Below are positions 46,631 through 58,460 of a stretch of 64,000 nt of DNA, one piece after another. Source of the DNA: Bifidobacterium erythrocebi. Its GTDB lineage: Bacteria; Actinomycetota; Actinomycetes; Actinomycetales; Bifidobacteriaceae. A program made the position numbers and the translations under genes. The DNA lies in assembly GCF_012932675.1 (NCBI RefSeq), contig NZ_JAAIIF010000009.1, positions 62,001 through 126,000 on the forward strand, given 5' to 3'. Numbering within the stretch: position 1 is the first letter of the stretch; each line of letters starts with the position of its first letter. The notes below the pieces were generated by a model, which was not told the DNA's origin, made no database searches, and saw only the letters and a list, made by a program, of their open reading frames with translations.

Positions 46631-47776
46631 ATGAACGACATTCACACCATCGAAGCGAGTATTTTCGAACGACTGAGCCACGTCATCGACCCGGAGCTGG
46701 GTCGTTCCGTCACCGATCTGGGCATGATCACGTCGATCGAGGCTGTGCCTTCCGACAATACCGACGCGGACGGCAACGGAATCGTCGATGTGACCGTGCA
46801 CGTGGAGCTTACCGTCAAGGATTGCCCGTTGAGCGAGACCATCACCAATCAGATCAACGGCGCTGTCCGCTCCTATACCAGTCCCGACTCCCCCGATATC
46901 ACGCTTGTTCCCCATATCGAGGTCAGTTCCATGCCACAGAGCAAGCTGACCGATCTCGTGCAGACGCTCAAGGCCGAGCGTCGACAGAACCCGTTCAGCA
47001 AACCGGGCATCAAGACCCGCGTGTTCGCCATCGCGTCCGGCAAGGGTGGTGTGGGTAAGTCCTCCGTGACCGCGAATCTTGCGGCCACGTTCGCGGCGCT
47101 CGGCTACGATACCGCCGCCATCGACGCGGATATCTACGGTTTTTCCTTGCCGCGCCTGTTCGGTGTGCATACGCAGCCGACGAATCTGAACGGCATGCTC
47201 ATGCCTGTGACCGCGTGGGGTGTGAAGCTGATTTCGATCGGCATGTTCGCGGGGGCGGACCGTGCGATTCTGTGGCGTGGACCGCGACTGCAGCGTTCGT
47301 TGGAGCAGTTCCTGTCCGATGTGTGGTGGGGCGAGCCGGACGTGCTGCTGCTCGATCTTGCGCCCGGCACCGGCGATATGGCGATTTCCGTGGCGCAGGC
47401 GTTGCCGAACGCCGAACTGGTGGTGGTGACCACGCCGCAGCCGTCCGCGTCGGATATTGCGGTGCGTTCCGGGCTGGTGTCATTGCAGGTGCCGATGAAG
47501 GTGCGCGGCGTGGTGGAGAATATGAGCTACTACGAGCATAAGGGCGAGAAGCTGCGGATTTTCGGCGAGGGAGGCGGCAAGCGCGTGTCCGAGCAGCTGA
47601 CGGCGGCGTTGGGGCATGACGTGCCGTTGATGGCGCAGTTGCCGTTGCTGCCCGAGCTGCGCGAGACCGGCGAGGCGGGGCGTCCGGCGGTGCTGACACC
47701 GGAGGGCGCGCTGGACTCCACTCCCCTGGCGGCCGAGTTCACCTCGCTGGCACGTCAGCTTATGGAATCGCGCTGA
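46631..47776 (+). CDS. Mrp/ApbC-family P-loop ATPase (iron-sulfur cluster carrier type)
   Basis: 381 residues from the ATG at 46631, after AGGAGG. An N-terminal DUF59/MIP18 domain (about residues 6-100: DPELGRSVTDLGMI, VKDCPLSETI) is fused to a Mrp-type P-loop ATPase with the deviant Walker A SGKGGVGKSS near residue 137, IDADIYGFSLPRL and LLLDLAPGTGD. The C-x-x-C typical of many Mrp proteins near the C-terminus is not seen, so cluster binding is uncertain. Confidence 0.88.
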   Translation: MNDIHTIEASIFERLSHVIDPELGRSVTDLGMITSIEAVPSDNTDADGNGIVDVTVHVELTVKDCPLSETITNQINGAVRSYTSPDSPDITLVPHIEVSSMPQSKLTDLVQTLKAERRQNPFSKPGIKTRVFAIASGKGGVGKSSVTANLAATFAALGYDTAAIDADIYGFSLPRLFGVHTQPTNLNGMLMPVTAWGVKLISIGMFAGADRAILWRGPRLQRSLEQFLSDVWWGEPDVLLLDLAPGTGDMAISVAQALPNAELVVVTTPQPSASDIAVRSGLVSLQVPMKVRGVVENMSYYEHKGEKLRIFGEGGGKRVSEQLTAALGHDVPLMAQLPLLPELRETGEAGRPAVLTPEGALDSTPLAAEFTSLARQLMESR

Positions 47777-47863
47777 GCCGCCATGGCAGCTGCCGTGTCA
47801 GCTGCCATACCTCCGGGCAGCCGGCATATCATGCGGCATTACCCCGAATGGAACACGGCAAAT

Positions 47864-47943
47864 GGCTGTCCATTCGACCGTTATCCGCACTTTGATGGTC
47901 CATTCGGTCGTTTTCAGGCTCGAAAACGACCGAATGGACAGCC
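47864..47943. repeat. Palindromic repeat copy 1, between the Mrp gene and the amidase gene
   Basis: Perfect 18-bp arms GTCCATTCGGTCGTTTTC and complement (47898-47915 and 47922-47939) with a 6-base loop AGGCTC. A further GGCTGTCCATTCG at 47864-47876 pairs with CGAATGGACAGCC at 47931-47943. A near copy lies on the other side of the amidase gene. Confidence 0.8.
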
Positions 47944-48054
47944 ATGTGACCGGTTCCGACCGAACCGACCGCCATGTGCCCGACTCATCCGACCTCGTCC
48001 GACTTTGTCAGGACGGACGCCGCCCCACGCGCGCTTGCCGGTAACGCGACCGTG

Positions 48055-48061
48055 CAAGAAT
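48055..48061 (+). promoter_or_regulatory. Candidate -10 for a leaderless amidase mRNA
   Basis: CAAGAAT lies just before the ATG at 48069, and no Shine-Dalgarno is seen. The sequence resembles that before the gene at 57583. Confidence 0.35.
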
Positions 48062-48068
48062 GCGGGGT

Positions 48069-48878
48069 ATGAGAGTCGCCATAGCACAGTTCGCAGTCGC
48101 ACGTGAGCCTGACCGCAATATCGAGACCATCCGCACCTATGCCATGCAGGCCGCAGCCAACGGCGCCCGCGTCCTGCTGCTACCCGAGGGCATCATCGCA
48201 CGCGACGCAACCGACCCGTATTATCCGGCACATCATGCGCAGCCGATCGACGGCCCGTTCGTCACGGCGCTTCGTGCCATCAGCACGCAGACGGGCATTG
48301 CGATCATGGGAACCGTGCACATATCCGATTCGGAATCTGCCAAGCCAGGCAACGTGTTTCTGATCATCGACGGCGGCGAGATCCGGCTTGCCTATCGCAA
48401 GATCCATCTGTACGACGCGTTCGGCGAACGCGAGTCCGACGTGATCGAACCGGGTAATGAGATTCCGCCGCTTATCGGCATCGACGGCTGGCGGTTCGGC
48501 GTGATGACCTGTTATGACCTGCGTTTCCCCGAGTTGGCGCGGGCGCATGCCATTGCCGGCGCGGATGTGTTGGTGGTATCGGCGGCGTGGGCGCGCGGCA
48601 CGGACAAGGTGGATCATTGGACAACGCTGTGCAAGGCCCGCGCGTTGGAGAATACGTGCTACCTGATGGCGTGCAGCGAGCATAGCGCACACAACATCGG
48701 GCACAGCATAGCCGTCGACCCGATGGCGCATGTGGTCGCGCAGGCCGGGGACGATGACGATATCGTGTTCGCCGATTTCGACCGGGACGTGTTGGATAAG
48801 GCCCGTCAGACACTGCCGGTGCTGCGCAACAGGCGCTTTGCAGCACCGGTGCTGCGAAGCGCACCATCGGCCGACTGA
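48069..48878 (+). CDS. Nitrilase-superfamily amidase (carbon-nitrogen hydrolase)
   Basis: 269 residues. The Glu-Lys-Cys triad is visible: Glu in LLPEGIIA (about 42), Lys in YRKIHLYDAFGE (about 110), Cys in GVMTCYDLRFPE (about 144). The closest layout is the omega-amidase/Nit2 branch, which removes faulty glutathione or 2-oxoamides. Starts at 48060 and 48069 are in frame; 48069 suits a leaderless mRNA. It is flanked on both sides by copies of the same palindromic repeat. Confidence 0.85.
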   Translation: MRVAIAQFAVAREPDRNIETIRTYAMQAAANGARVLLLPEGIIARDATDPYYPAHHAQPIDGPFVTALRAISTQTGIAIMGTVHISDSESAKPGNVFLIIDGGEIRLAYRKIHLYDAFGERESDVIEPGNEIPPLIGIDGWRFGVMTCYDLRFPELARAHAIAGADVLVVSAAWARGTDKVDHWTTLCKARALENTCYLMACSEHSAHNIGHSIAVDPMAHVVAQAGDDDDIVFADFDRDVLDKARQTLPVLRNRRFAAPVLRSAPSAD

Positions 48879-48922
48879 CCTGCACTTGGCGGCCAATTCG
48901 GTCGATTCCGCTGACTTGGCTG

Positions 48923-48999
48923 TCGGTCCGGTCGTTTTCAGGCTTGAAAACGACCGAATGGACTACCATTTGCCGGATTCCGTCCGAATGGACTACCAT
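48923..48999. repeat. Palindromic repeat copy 2, between the amidase gene and ligA
   Basis: CGGTCGTTTTC/GAAAACGACCG (48929-48939 and 48945-48955) with loop AGGCTT, nearly the same as copy 1. CCGAATGGACTACCAT then occurs twice (48954-48969 and 48984-48999). It lies between the convergent amidase and ligA stops and could act as a terminator, but there is no T run. Confidence 0.8.
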
Positions 49000-49018
49000 C
49001 CGCCCGGTTTCGACCGGA

Positions 49019-51874
<2,856 letters not shown>

Positions 51875-54800
51875 CTATTCGCTCAACGAGCGGATGAACT
51901 GTGCCTGCACCACGTCGATGCCGTTCGATTCCGTGTCGTTCATGCGGGCCGCCGCCACCGCGAGCGTGCGGGCGGGCACGAACAGTCCCTCGTCCACGGT
52001 GATGCGCACGGCCTGGCGCACGATGCCGGCGGCCTCGGTGTCCGGCCAGACGGGCAGTCCGTGGTGGCGCAGCACCATGGCGGCCTCCTGGACGTTCTCC
52101 GGCACGGGGATGCACTGCGAGTCGGCGCGCGAGACGAGTTCGCGCAATTCGTCCTCCAATGTCATGATCTGGCCGGGCGCGATGTGGTTGCTCATGATGT
52201 ATGCGGCGGCGGCCGTGTCGAAACGGTCCTGCATCCATTCGGCGTATGCCAGGCGGTAGTAGGCGAATGCGGCGTCGTCGCGGTCGAGCGCGACGAGCAG
52301 CGCGTTCAGGCATGCGGCGCGCGCGGAGTCCCAGTCCTCGTCGCGTGCCAGCTGCACGGCGAGCTTGAGGTGCGCCAGCGGGTAGGACGGCGCGTACGCC
52401 ACCATCGCGTTCAGATGCGGCAGCGCCTCCTTGCTTCCCTTGAGCTGCGCGTACATGTCGGCCATTTCCATGTGCATGTAGAACAGGTTGTCGGGAATGA
52501 GCACGGTTCGCTCGTCTGGCGTGGCAAACAGGCGGTTGTACACCACGCGTTCCGCATAGGAGTTGAAGTATCTCGGCACGCCGTCGCCCTGCGCGTACAG
52601 CGCGTCCAGACTGGTAAGCAGTTCCTCCGCCGATTCGCACGCCTGGTCGGCCTGACCGGAGAACAGCAGGTCGTGCATGCGCCCGCGTTCGGCGTCGATC
52701 CGGGCCGCAAGGTTCAGTTCGATCGCCGGGGTGTCGCGTCCGTCGATCAATGCGCCCGCGATGGCGGCGGATTGTTCGCTCAGTTCGGGGTCGGCGATGC
52801 CGTCGATGATGCGCGTGGCCTCCTGCGCCTTGGCGACGGACGGCATGGTCGTGTCGGAGGCGAGACGGTGGAATTCGCTGTCCGCGCGCTGCATCACGTC
52901 GACACGTTGGATGGACAGGCCCAGCGCGTTGCGAGCGCCCAGGGCCTGCGCCGCCTGAGGTGCGAACTCGTGGTCGGCCATTTCCGGCTCCTCCTGGGAG
53001 CCTGCCGGCGCGAATCCACGGTCGCGCAGATCGAAGTCGGGGACGATCTGCTTGAGTCCTCCGTTCTCGTCGACGTCGATCGTCGCATCGAACATACGGT
53101 ACGTGTCCTGCGGATGTTCGAGACCGTCACGCCTGATGCGCGCAAGGAACTCATCGCGGGTGAACCGGACGGTGGCGAGCGTGCGCACCGTGGGGTTGCG
53201 CCTGAGCACGTTCATCGGATCGTCCTGATCGCCGTCGTCGTTCTTGAATCCGGCGGGCTGTTCGCCGGGGTCGGCGAAGGTGGTCTCGTCGATGTCGATG
53301 CCCTTGACCAGATCCTCGAAGCGCTGGTCCACGGAGGCGTCGGCGTCCGAACTGCTGGCGTCGGCATCGTCGTGGGGTGCGCCGGCGGTCGGCATGAAGG
53401 TGTCGCCGCCCATCTCCGCGAGGGAACGGGCCGCGGTGCGCGAGGGATCGCCGTGCATGTCGCCGTCCTTGGGCTCGGCCTTGCTGCGGCTCGGCCCAAC
53501 GTCACCGGTGTGCATGCGCTCGAACGCGCTCAGCGCCTCGCTCATCAGCGCTTCGATGGCGGTGTCCTGCTCGGCCACGGCTTCTTCCAGACCGAGCGAG
53601 TCGACGTGCAGCGACACTTCCCGCACCTTGTCGCACGCGCCGAAGCTCATCAGCGCCAGCATGAGGCCGACGCGCAGATTGTAGTCGGCGCTCATCGCCG
53701 CACGTTCCTTATCGCTCAGCGTGACCCACTGCCCGGTCTTCTCGTCGTAGCAGGTCGCGGGCATCATCGAGACGCCGGCCGTGGTGAAACCGACCGCCAC
53801 GCGCCCTTCCGCCAGATTGGACCGCAACGCCACGTCGAAACGGTACGGCAGGCGCAGGCGGCGGATCAGCAGCGACATCGTCTGCCGGTACACCCATTCG
53901 GAGTCCGCCGGTTCGCCCACGCTGCCCGCCGTCTTGCCGGCCGCGTCGAACAGCGCCTGCATGGAGCTGTGGCCCGGTTCGGGGGCATGGTCGACGCCCA
54001 ACGCCAGCAGTGCCGGGTTCTTCAGCAGGTTCATGTCGATGGCGGCGGCCTGCTCGCGCGTCACGGTTTCCTCGGTGGGTTCCAGTCCGAGCCGCGAATT
54101 GTGTTCCAGCCACGAGCTGACCATGGCGAAGCGGTTGAGGTTGCCTTCGATGGCGAGCGCCCGCAGGGCCGGCGCGAGCGCCAGCGAGGAATCCCAGGTG
54201 AAGAAGTACGCGCCGGAGTAGCTGGAGGTGTACAGGTGCAGCGGTTCGGCGCCGTGATTGGCTTCGAGCCCCGGCACCTCGTCGAGGGCGCCGGCTTCGC
54301 GCATGAGTTCCGCGAAGTGGTCTTCCAGGCCGGATACGCGCATGTCTCGCGCGCGTGCCTCCAGCATGTCGCGTACGGAACGACGGATCGCGCCGATCGG
54401 CGCTTCCCTGTTGAGTCTGCGGAAGATGTTGCCGGCGCCGAAGCCGATCAGGGCTCCGCTCATCTGCGGCAGCATGTATGCGGCGAAGAACGCGATGGCG
54501 ATGGCGTCGCGGTATTCGAGTCCTTCGCGCATGGTTGCGGGCAGTTTGCGGCGCATCTGTTCGAGCCGGTATGCGCCGTCCTTGCGGGACCATGCGGCCA
54601 GCCAGGTCATGCGTCCGGTCATGTCGCGTCCCACGATGCCGCCGTAGTCGGGGCGTTCCTTGGAGAAGATGAAGCGCGGTTCGATCCCCTGCGTGTCCAT
54701 GCCGATCTCGTTGCCGACGAAGACGCGGCCCTTGCTGTCGGCCACGGCGATCTGCGCGAAGCGGTCGCGCCCGGCGAACAGACCGAGCGAGAATACGTTG

Positions 54801-55165
54801 CCCTGGTAGTTCGTGCTGGGCAGCTGCGCCCAGCCGAGGGTGAGTCTGCCCGGCACCTCGTCGAAGTCGAACATGTGGCGTTTGACCAGCGGGCCGAGTC
54901 GGACGGTGTGGCCGGCGAACTGCTCGATGATGGCCTGTTCGGCCTGGCTGCGCTGCCCCGCGCCCTGGGCGTCGTGGGAGCCGGTGGCTGGTGCGGCGTC
55001 GGTGCCGTGGGTCTTGCCTTTGCCCGGATGCTGGTCGAGCGTCGCACCGAACGGATCGACCATGCGCATGGCCGCCTTGCCTTGGCGTGACAGGCGCGAC
55101 GCCCAGTGTCGCGCGCGCCCCAAGGCATCCCCGAAGGGGTCTGAGTGTGATTTGCGTGCTGACAT
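51875..55165 (-). CDS. 1096-residue protein of unknown function with TPR-like C-terminus
   Basis: Basic N-terminus with a Lys/Gly/His-rich linker (about 1-75). An unrecognised globular domain to about residue 500 holds a hydrophobic stretch (about 230-255, FFAAYMLPQMSGALIGFGAG), WDSSLALAPALRALA and RLPYRFDVALRS. An Asp/Ser/Glu-rich linker lies at about 580-650. A helical TPR-like region (about 830-1010) has YMHMEMADMYAQLKGSKEAL and DDAAFAYYRLAYAEWM. No signal peptide. Start chosen at 55165 because AAGAAT lies seven bases upstream; 55174 is possible. Function not recognised. Confidence 0.75.
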   Translation of the reverse strand: MSARKSHSDPFGDALGRARHWASRLSRQGKAAMRMVDPFGATLDQHPGKGKTHGTDAAPATGSHDAQGAGQRSQAEQAIIEQFAGHTVRLGPLVKRHMFDFDEVPGRLTLGWAQLPSTNYQGNVFSLGLFAGRDRFAQIAVADSKGRVFVGNEIGMDTQGIEPRFIFSKERPDYGGIVGRDMTGRMTWLAAWSRKDGAYRLEQMRRKLPATMREGLEYRDAIAIAFFAAYMLPQMSGALIGFGAGNIFRRLNREAPIGAIRRSVRDMLEARARDMRVSGLEDHFAELMREAGALDEVPGLEANHGAEPLHLYTSSYSGAYFFTWDSSLALAPALRALAIEGNLNRFAMVSSWLEHNSRLGLEPTEETVTREQAAAIDMNLLKNPALLALGVDHAPEPGHSSMQALFDAAGKTAGSVGEPADSEWVYRQTMSLLIRRLRLPYRFDVALRSNLAEGRVAVGFTTAGVSMMPATCYDEKTGQWVTLSDKERAAMSADYNLRVGLMLALMSFGACDKVREVSLHVDSLGLEEAVAEQDTAIEALMSEALSAFERMHTGDVGPSRSKAEPKDGDMHGDPSRTAARSLAEMGGDTFMPTAGAPHDDADASSSDADASVDQRFEDLVKGIDIDETTFADPGEQPAGFKNDDGDQDDPMNVLRRNPTVRTLATVRFTRDEFLARIRRDGLEHPQDTYRMFDATIDVDENGGLKQIVPDFDLRDRGFAPAGSQEEPEMADHEFAPQAAQALGARNALGLSIQRVDVMQRADSEFHRLASDTTMPSVAKAQEATRIIDGIADPELSEQSAAIAGALIDGRDTPAIELNLAARIDAERGRMHDLLFSGQADQACESAEELLTSLDALYAQGDGVPRYFNSYAERVVYNRLFATPDERTVLIPDNLFYMHMEMADMYAQLKGSKEALPHLNAMVAYAPSYPLAHLKLAVQLARDEDWDSARAACLNALLVALDRDDAAFAYYRLAYAEWMQDRFDTAAAAYIMSNHIAPGQIMTLEDELRELVSRADSQCIPVPENVQEAAMVLRHHGLPVWPDTEAAGIVRQAVRITVDEGLFVPARTLAVAAARMNDTESNGIDVVQAQFIRSLSE

Positions 55166-55297
55166 ATCCCACATTCTTTCAATTCATTCAGACATGCCCG
55201 CCGATTATTGCCCTCGGAGAAACCGTGAGCACTGGGTGGCCGTCGTATCCGTTGCGTTGCCGGTCCCGTTCATGGTCGCGGTTTGCGGCGCGACCTG

Positions 55298-57526
55298 TCA
55301 TAGGAACCAGGCGAATACATTGTAGAACAGGTTCGGTGCGGCGGAGATCAGCGCATCGTGGCGTCCGATGGTGAACAGCGAGAGCACGCCCACCGCGATG
55401 GAGCACATCATGACGGCCGCGACCGCCAGTCGTGCCAAGCGTATCCGCATCGGTATGGCACCGGTCCGGCGAGACCCGTCGCATGATCCGGCGCCGGGCT
55501 CCCCCAGCAGCCGCAGCAGTACCGGCATCGCCGCCAAAGCGAACAGCCAGCCGAAGTCGGCCATGTACCGCCAGCCGAGGCCGGCGTTCACCGCGTCGAA
55601 TACGACCAGTCCCATGGCCAGCGCCAACGCGGTCAGCGTGGTGCGCGTGCGGCCGGGTCTGCCGTCCCGGGCGCGTAGGAACGGCAGTACGAACGAAAGC
55701 GCGGCCAGCGGGCACATGGCGAACAGGCCGCCGATCATCGGTTCCGTGTAGGACCATTCGGGCAGGGCCGCGGCGGAGAGCGCGATCCAGGGGAAAGTGT
55801 CGGTGAATCGCAGCGGCAGCAGTAGGTAGTCGCCGGCGATCGGCAGGATGTTCGCCGCGGCGACCCGGTATGCGGTCATGTCGGTGACGGTGAGCTGGTA
55901 TTCGTTGCCGAAGTTCATTGGCGAGCCGAATCGTGCCGCGTTGTATGCCATGAGCGGCACCACCGGAATGAGCGCGGCGATAACAACCACAGCGGGCGCG
56001 CGCAGCGTCGCCGGCACGGGTGCGGTCCTGCTCCGCAGCGTGATTGCAATGGCTTTCAGTTGCGGCCAGAAGATGGCGATGCCCAGCAGGGCCGTCAGGC
56101 AGAAGGTGGGGCGGCATCCGAAATTCGCCGCGATGCACAGCGAGCCGAGTCCGATGCGGGTCAGCGAAAGCGCCGGCGCGTTCCCCGCCTGCCAGCGGTC
56201 GGCGGCACGTAGAGCCCGCCATGCGCGGCCAAGGTGCCCGCCGCCCGTCGAAGTGCGCTCATGCTTCCCGTCATCGTATGCCGCCCCCAGCCACAGCCAT
56301 AGTCCGAGCGCGCTCAAAGCGAGGGACGCGGCGAACGGCACCGAGTAGAAGTTCCGGCGGAACAGCAGGTAGCCGGCGTTCGATCCGAGCAGCATGGTCG
56401 TAAGCGCGATGGAGACGGCGGCCAGCGATGTCTTCGGCGCAATGCGGTCGATGACGCGCAGCACGAGCAATGCCAGGAACAGCATGGCGAGGAACATGAG
56501 CAGCAGCACCGCCGCCCCGCTGGAGAGCATGTGGCCGGTGATCATCCGGTAGGGCATGAACAGCAGCACGGCCGGCAGCACGCCGAAATACGAGTACCAG
56601 TGGCCGTTGTAGTAGGCGTAGTCCCAGTAGATCGGGTTCACGCCGTCGGCGAGCAGCTTCGCGCGGGTGGCGGTGCTGTACGGGTTGCCTGCGGCGGCGA
56701 GCGCGTCCGGCACGCCCAGGTCCAGCGAGGTGCGTCCTTGCAGCAGCGCGTCGGCGATGTGCCCGTATTGGTCGAAGTCGTAGGTGTAGCCGCCGGCTTC
56801 GTGGAAGACCAGTGGGCTGGAGGTCAGTTGGGTGCCGATGCCGTAGACCGTGGCGAGCGCGATGGGAACGGCGATGCACCAGGCGACGGCCCGCTGCCTG
56901 CCGCTGGCCGTGTTGAGCGGGATGCGCCAGAGTCTCGATCCGGGCCTCCAGCATGCCGCGATGAGCACTATGGCAGCCATGATCGCCACGCGTGCCGGGT
57001 TGAAGTCGAAGGGGACCTTGGCGTTGGCGCGTACGGCCTGGATGGGGATGAGCGAGCCTTTGGGCTCTTCGACGCTCACGCGCAGGGTGCCTTTGCCCGG
57101 CGCGTGGATATAGCAGGATCGTGCGGATTGCGGGCTGAACGAGGTTTCGCGCGCGATGCCGTGATCGACCGATGCTCTGAGGTGCACTGCGGTGAGCGCC
57201 TTGCCGGTGACGAATGACGGGTCGATGCGCGCATAGTCGGAGGTGCCGTCCGTCTTCACTTCGAGCCATGCCTCGGTGGGGTCGGCGACGCGCAGCATGC
57301 CTTCCTTGGTGCGTTCGAGGCCGGATCCCATGGCGTTGGTGTACGAGACGGTGTCGGTGCTTGCACCAAGCGTATGCCAGAACGGCATGTTGAAGCCCAC
57401 GCATTCGATGAGCAGTATTGCCAGTATTGCGATCAGCGCCGCACACAACGTCCGTCGGCGCATACGCCGGCTCATATGGGCATGCTGAGGGTTCTCGGGC
57501 ACTGGGTGGTGGAGAAGGTGAAGCAC
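55298..57526 (-). CDS. Large polytopic membrane protein, possibly glycosyltransferase-like (GT-C)
   Basis: 742 residues. N-terminal membrane anchor (about residues 25-46), a roughly 130-residue outer domain, then ten or more membrane segments. A long extracellular loop after helix 3 has FDQYGHIADALLQG, NPIYWDYAYYNGHWYSYFG, which resembles the acceptor-side loop of GT-C mannosyl/arabinosyl transferases but lacks a proven catalytic motif. Start GTG at 57526 follows TATAGAAT by six bases, suggesting a leaderless mRNA; an internal ATG at 57475 is the alternative. Divergent to the ABC ATPase gene. Confidence 0.72.
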   Translation of the reverse strand: MLHLLHHPVPENPQHAHMSRRMRRRTLCAALIAILAILLIECVGFNMPFWHTLGASTDTVSYTNAMGSGLERTKEGMLRVADPTEAWLEVKTDGTSDYARIDPSFVTGKALTAVHLRASVDHGIARETSFSPQSARSCYIHAPGKGTLRVSVEEPKGSLIPIQAVRANAKVPFDFNPARVAIMAAIVLIAACWRPGSRLWRIPLNTASGRQRAVAWCIAVPIALATVYGIGTQLTSSPLVFHEAGGYTYDFDQYGHIADALLQGRTSLDLGVPDALAAAGNPYSTATRAKLLADGVNPIYWDYAYYNGHWYSYFGVLPAVLLFMPYRMITGHMLSSGAAVLLLMFLAMLFLALLVLRVIDRIAPKTSLAAVSIALTTMLLGSNAGYLLFRRNFYSVPFAASLALSALGLWLWLGAAYDDGKHERTSTGGGHLGRAWRALRAADRWQAGNAPALSLTRIGLGSLCIAANFGCRPTFCLTALLGIAIFWPQLKAIAITLRSRTAPVPATLRAPAVVVIAALIPVVPLMAYNAARFGSPMNFGNEYQLTVTDMTAYRVAAANILPIAGDYLLLPLRFTDTFPWIALSAAALPEWSYTEPMIGGLFAMCPLAALSFVLPFLRARDGRPGRTRTTLTALALAMGLVVFDAVNAGLGWRYMADFGWLFALAAMPVLLRLLGEPGAGSCDGSRRTGAIPMRIRLARLAVAAVMMCSIAVGVLSLFTIGRHDALISAAPNLFYNVFAWFL

Positions 57527-57532
57527 CCCATC

Positions 57533-57538
57533 ATTCTA
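57533..57538 (-). promoter_or_regulatory. Candidate -10 for a leaderless mRNA of the 742-residue membrane protein
   Basis: TAGAAT (within TATAGAAT) on the minus strand ends six bases before the GTG at 57526. Confidence 0.45.
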
Positions 57539-57570
57539 TATGGTGTGCCCATGGCGTGCGATCGCACGCG

Positions 57571-57576
57571 TAAGAT
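57571..57576 (+). promoter_or_regulatory. Candidate -10 for a leaderless mRNA of the ABC ATPase
   Basis: TAAGAT ends six bases before the ATG at 57583, and no Shine-Dalgarno is present. It forms a back-to-back pair with the TAGAAT at 57533 on the other strand. Confidence 0.45.
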
Positions 57577-57582
57577 GGCGGT

Positions 57583-58386
57583 ATGCCATTTTTTGCCAAA
57601 CGGGCCATGCAGCCGAAGCCGGCGCAGCTCACGTTCGCCCTTGCCGATGCCGGGCTCGTCTACGATGACGGCGCGGTCGGGCTGAATCCTACCTCATTGA
57701 CCATCGCCGAACGTCGTGTCGCCGTCATCGGTTTGAACGGCAGCGGCAAGTCCACGCTGCTGGGACTATTGGACGGCACGTTGAAGGCCACCACGGGATC
57801 AGTGTCGATCAGCGGAAACGTACCAGGCGGCGACGCAGAGACACTTGATCCGGCATCCAAACGCGACAGGAAACGCATCGACGAGCTGATCGGCCGCGTG
57901 CGCCGCGAGGAGATCCCCGAATCGTTCTATCGCGCCGATTCCATCGCCAGCGCAATCGACGCCATGCTGAAGAAGCGGCGCGTACCCGAGTCGGAACGCC
58001 AGGCGACCATCGGCAATCTGTTCGCGCATTTCTCCCTGGCCAATGCGGCAAAGGAGCCCGCGTCGGCGTTGAACAGCGAACAGCGGCATCTGCTGGCGAT
58101 CGCCGCGGCACTGTGCCTGCGGCCGAGCTGCGTGGTGGCGGACGAACCGTCCAAGGGACTGGACGAGATCGGCACCGCGCATGTGGCGAAGGCGTTGTTC
58201 TCGTATAACAGCCAGGTGATCTTCGCCACGCATGACACGGATATGATCGTGCGCCCCGAGTATGCGATCGAGCGCACGCTGGTCCTGGACGGCCAGTCGA
58301 TCGTGTTCGACGGCACGCCTACGGATGCGGTCGCGTTCTACACCGATCTGATCCGCCAGCACTACGAGGCGGCACGGCGCGGCTGA
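57583..58386 (+). CDS. Lone ABC ATPase with degenerate signature loop
   Basis: 267 residues. Walker A GLNGSGKST (about 50-58), Walker B CVVADEPSKGLD and the H-loop FATHD are intact, but the usual LSGGQ signature reads LNSEQ. The Q-loop is hard to place. The ECF/CbiO-like order of elements suggests a transporter ATPase. No permease gene is adjacent: the divergent neighbour is a large membrane protein and the convergent one an aminotransferase. It might serve a distant ECF or other membrane partner, or be a regulatory ATPase. Confidence 0.8.
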   Translation: MPFFAKRAMQPKPAQLTFALADAGLVYDDGAVGLNPTSLTIAERRVAVIGLNGSGKSTLLGLLDGTLKATTGSVSISGNVPGGDAETLDPASKRDRKRIDELIGRVRREEIPESFYRADSIASAIDAMLKKRRVPESERQATIGNLFAHFSLANAAKEPASALNSEQRHLLAIAAALCLRPSCVVADEPSKGLDEIGTAHVAKALFSYNSQVIFATHDTDMIVRPEYAIERTLVLDGQSIVFDGTPTDAVAFYTDLIRQHYEAARRG

Positions 58387-58414
58387 ACCGCACGCGATCG
58401 AATCGTATTCGACT

Positions 58415-58441
58415 GAATCGGCTCAGCCTGTCGGCCGATTC
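58415..58441. terminator. Hairpin between convergent genes
   Basis: GAATCGGC/GCCGATTC (58415-58422 and 58434-58441) between the ABC ATPase and aminotransferase stops. Short stem, no T run. Confidence 0.4.
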
Positions 58442-58460
58442 GGCCAGTCGTCCGATTTGG

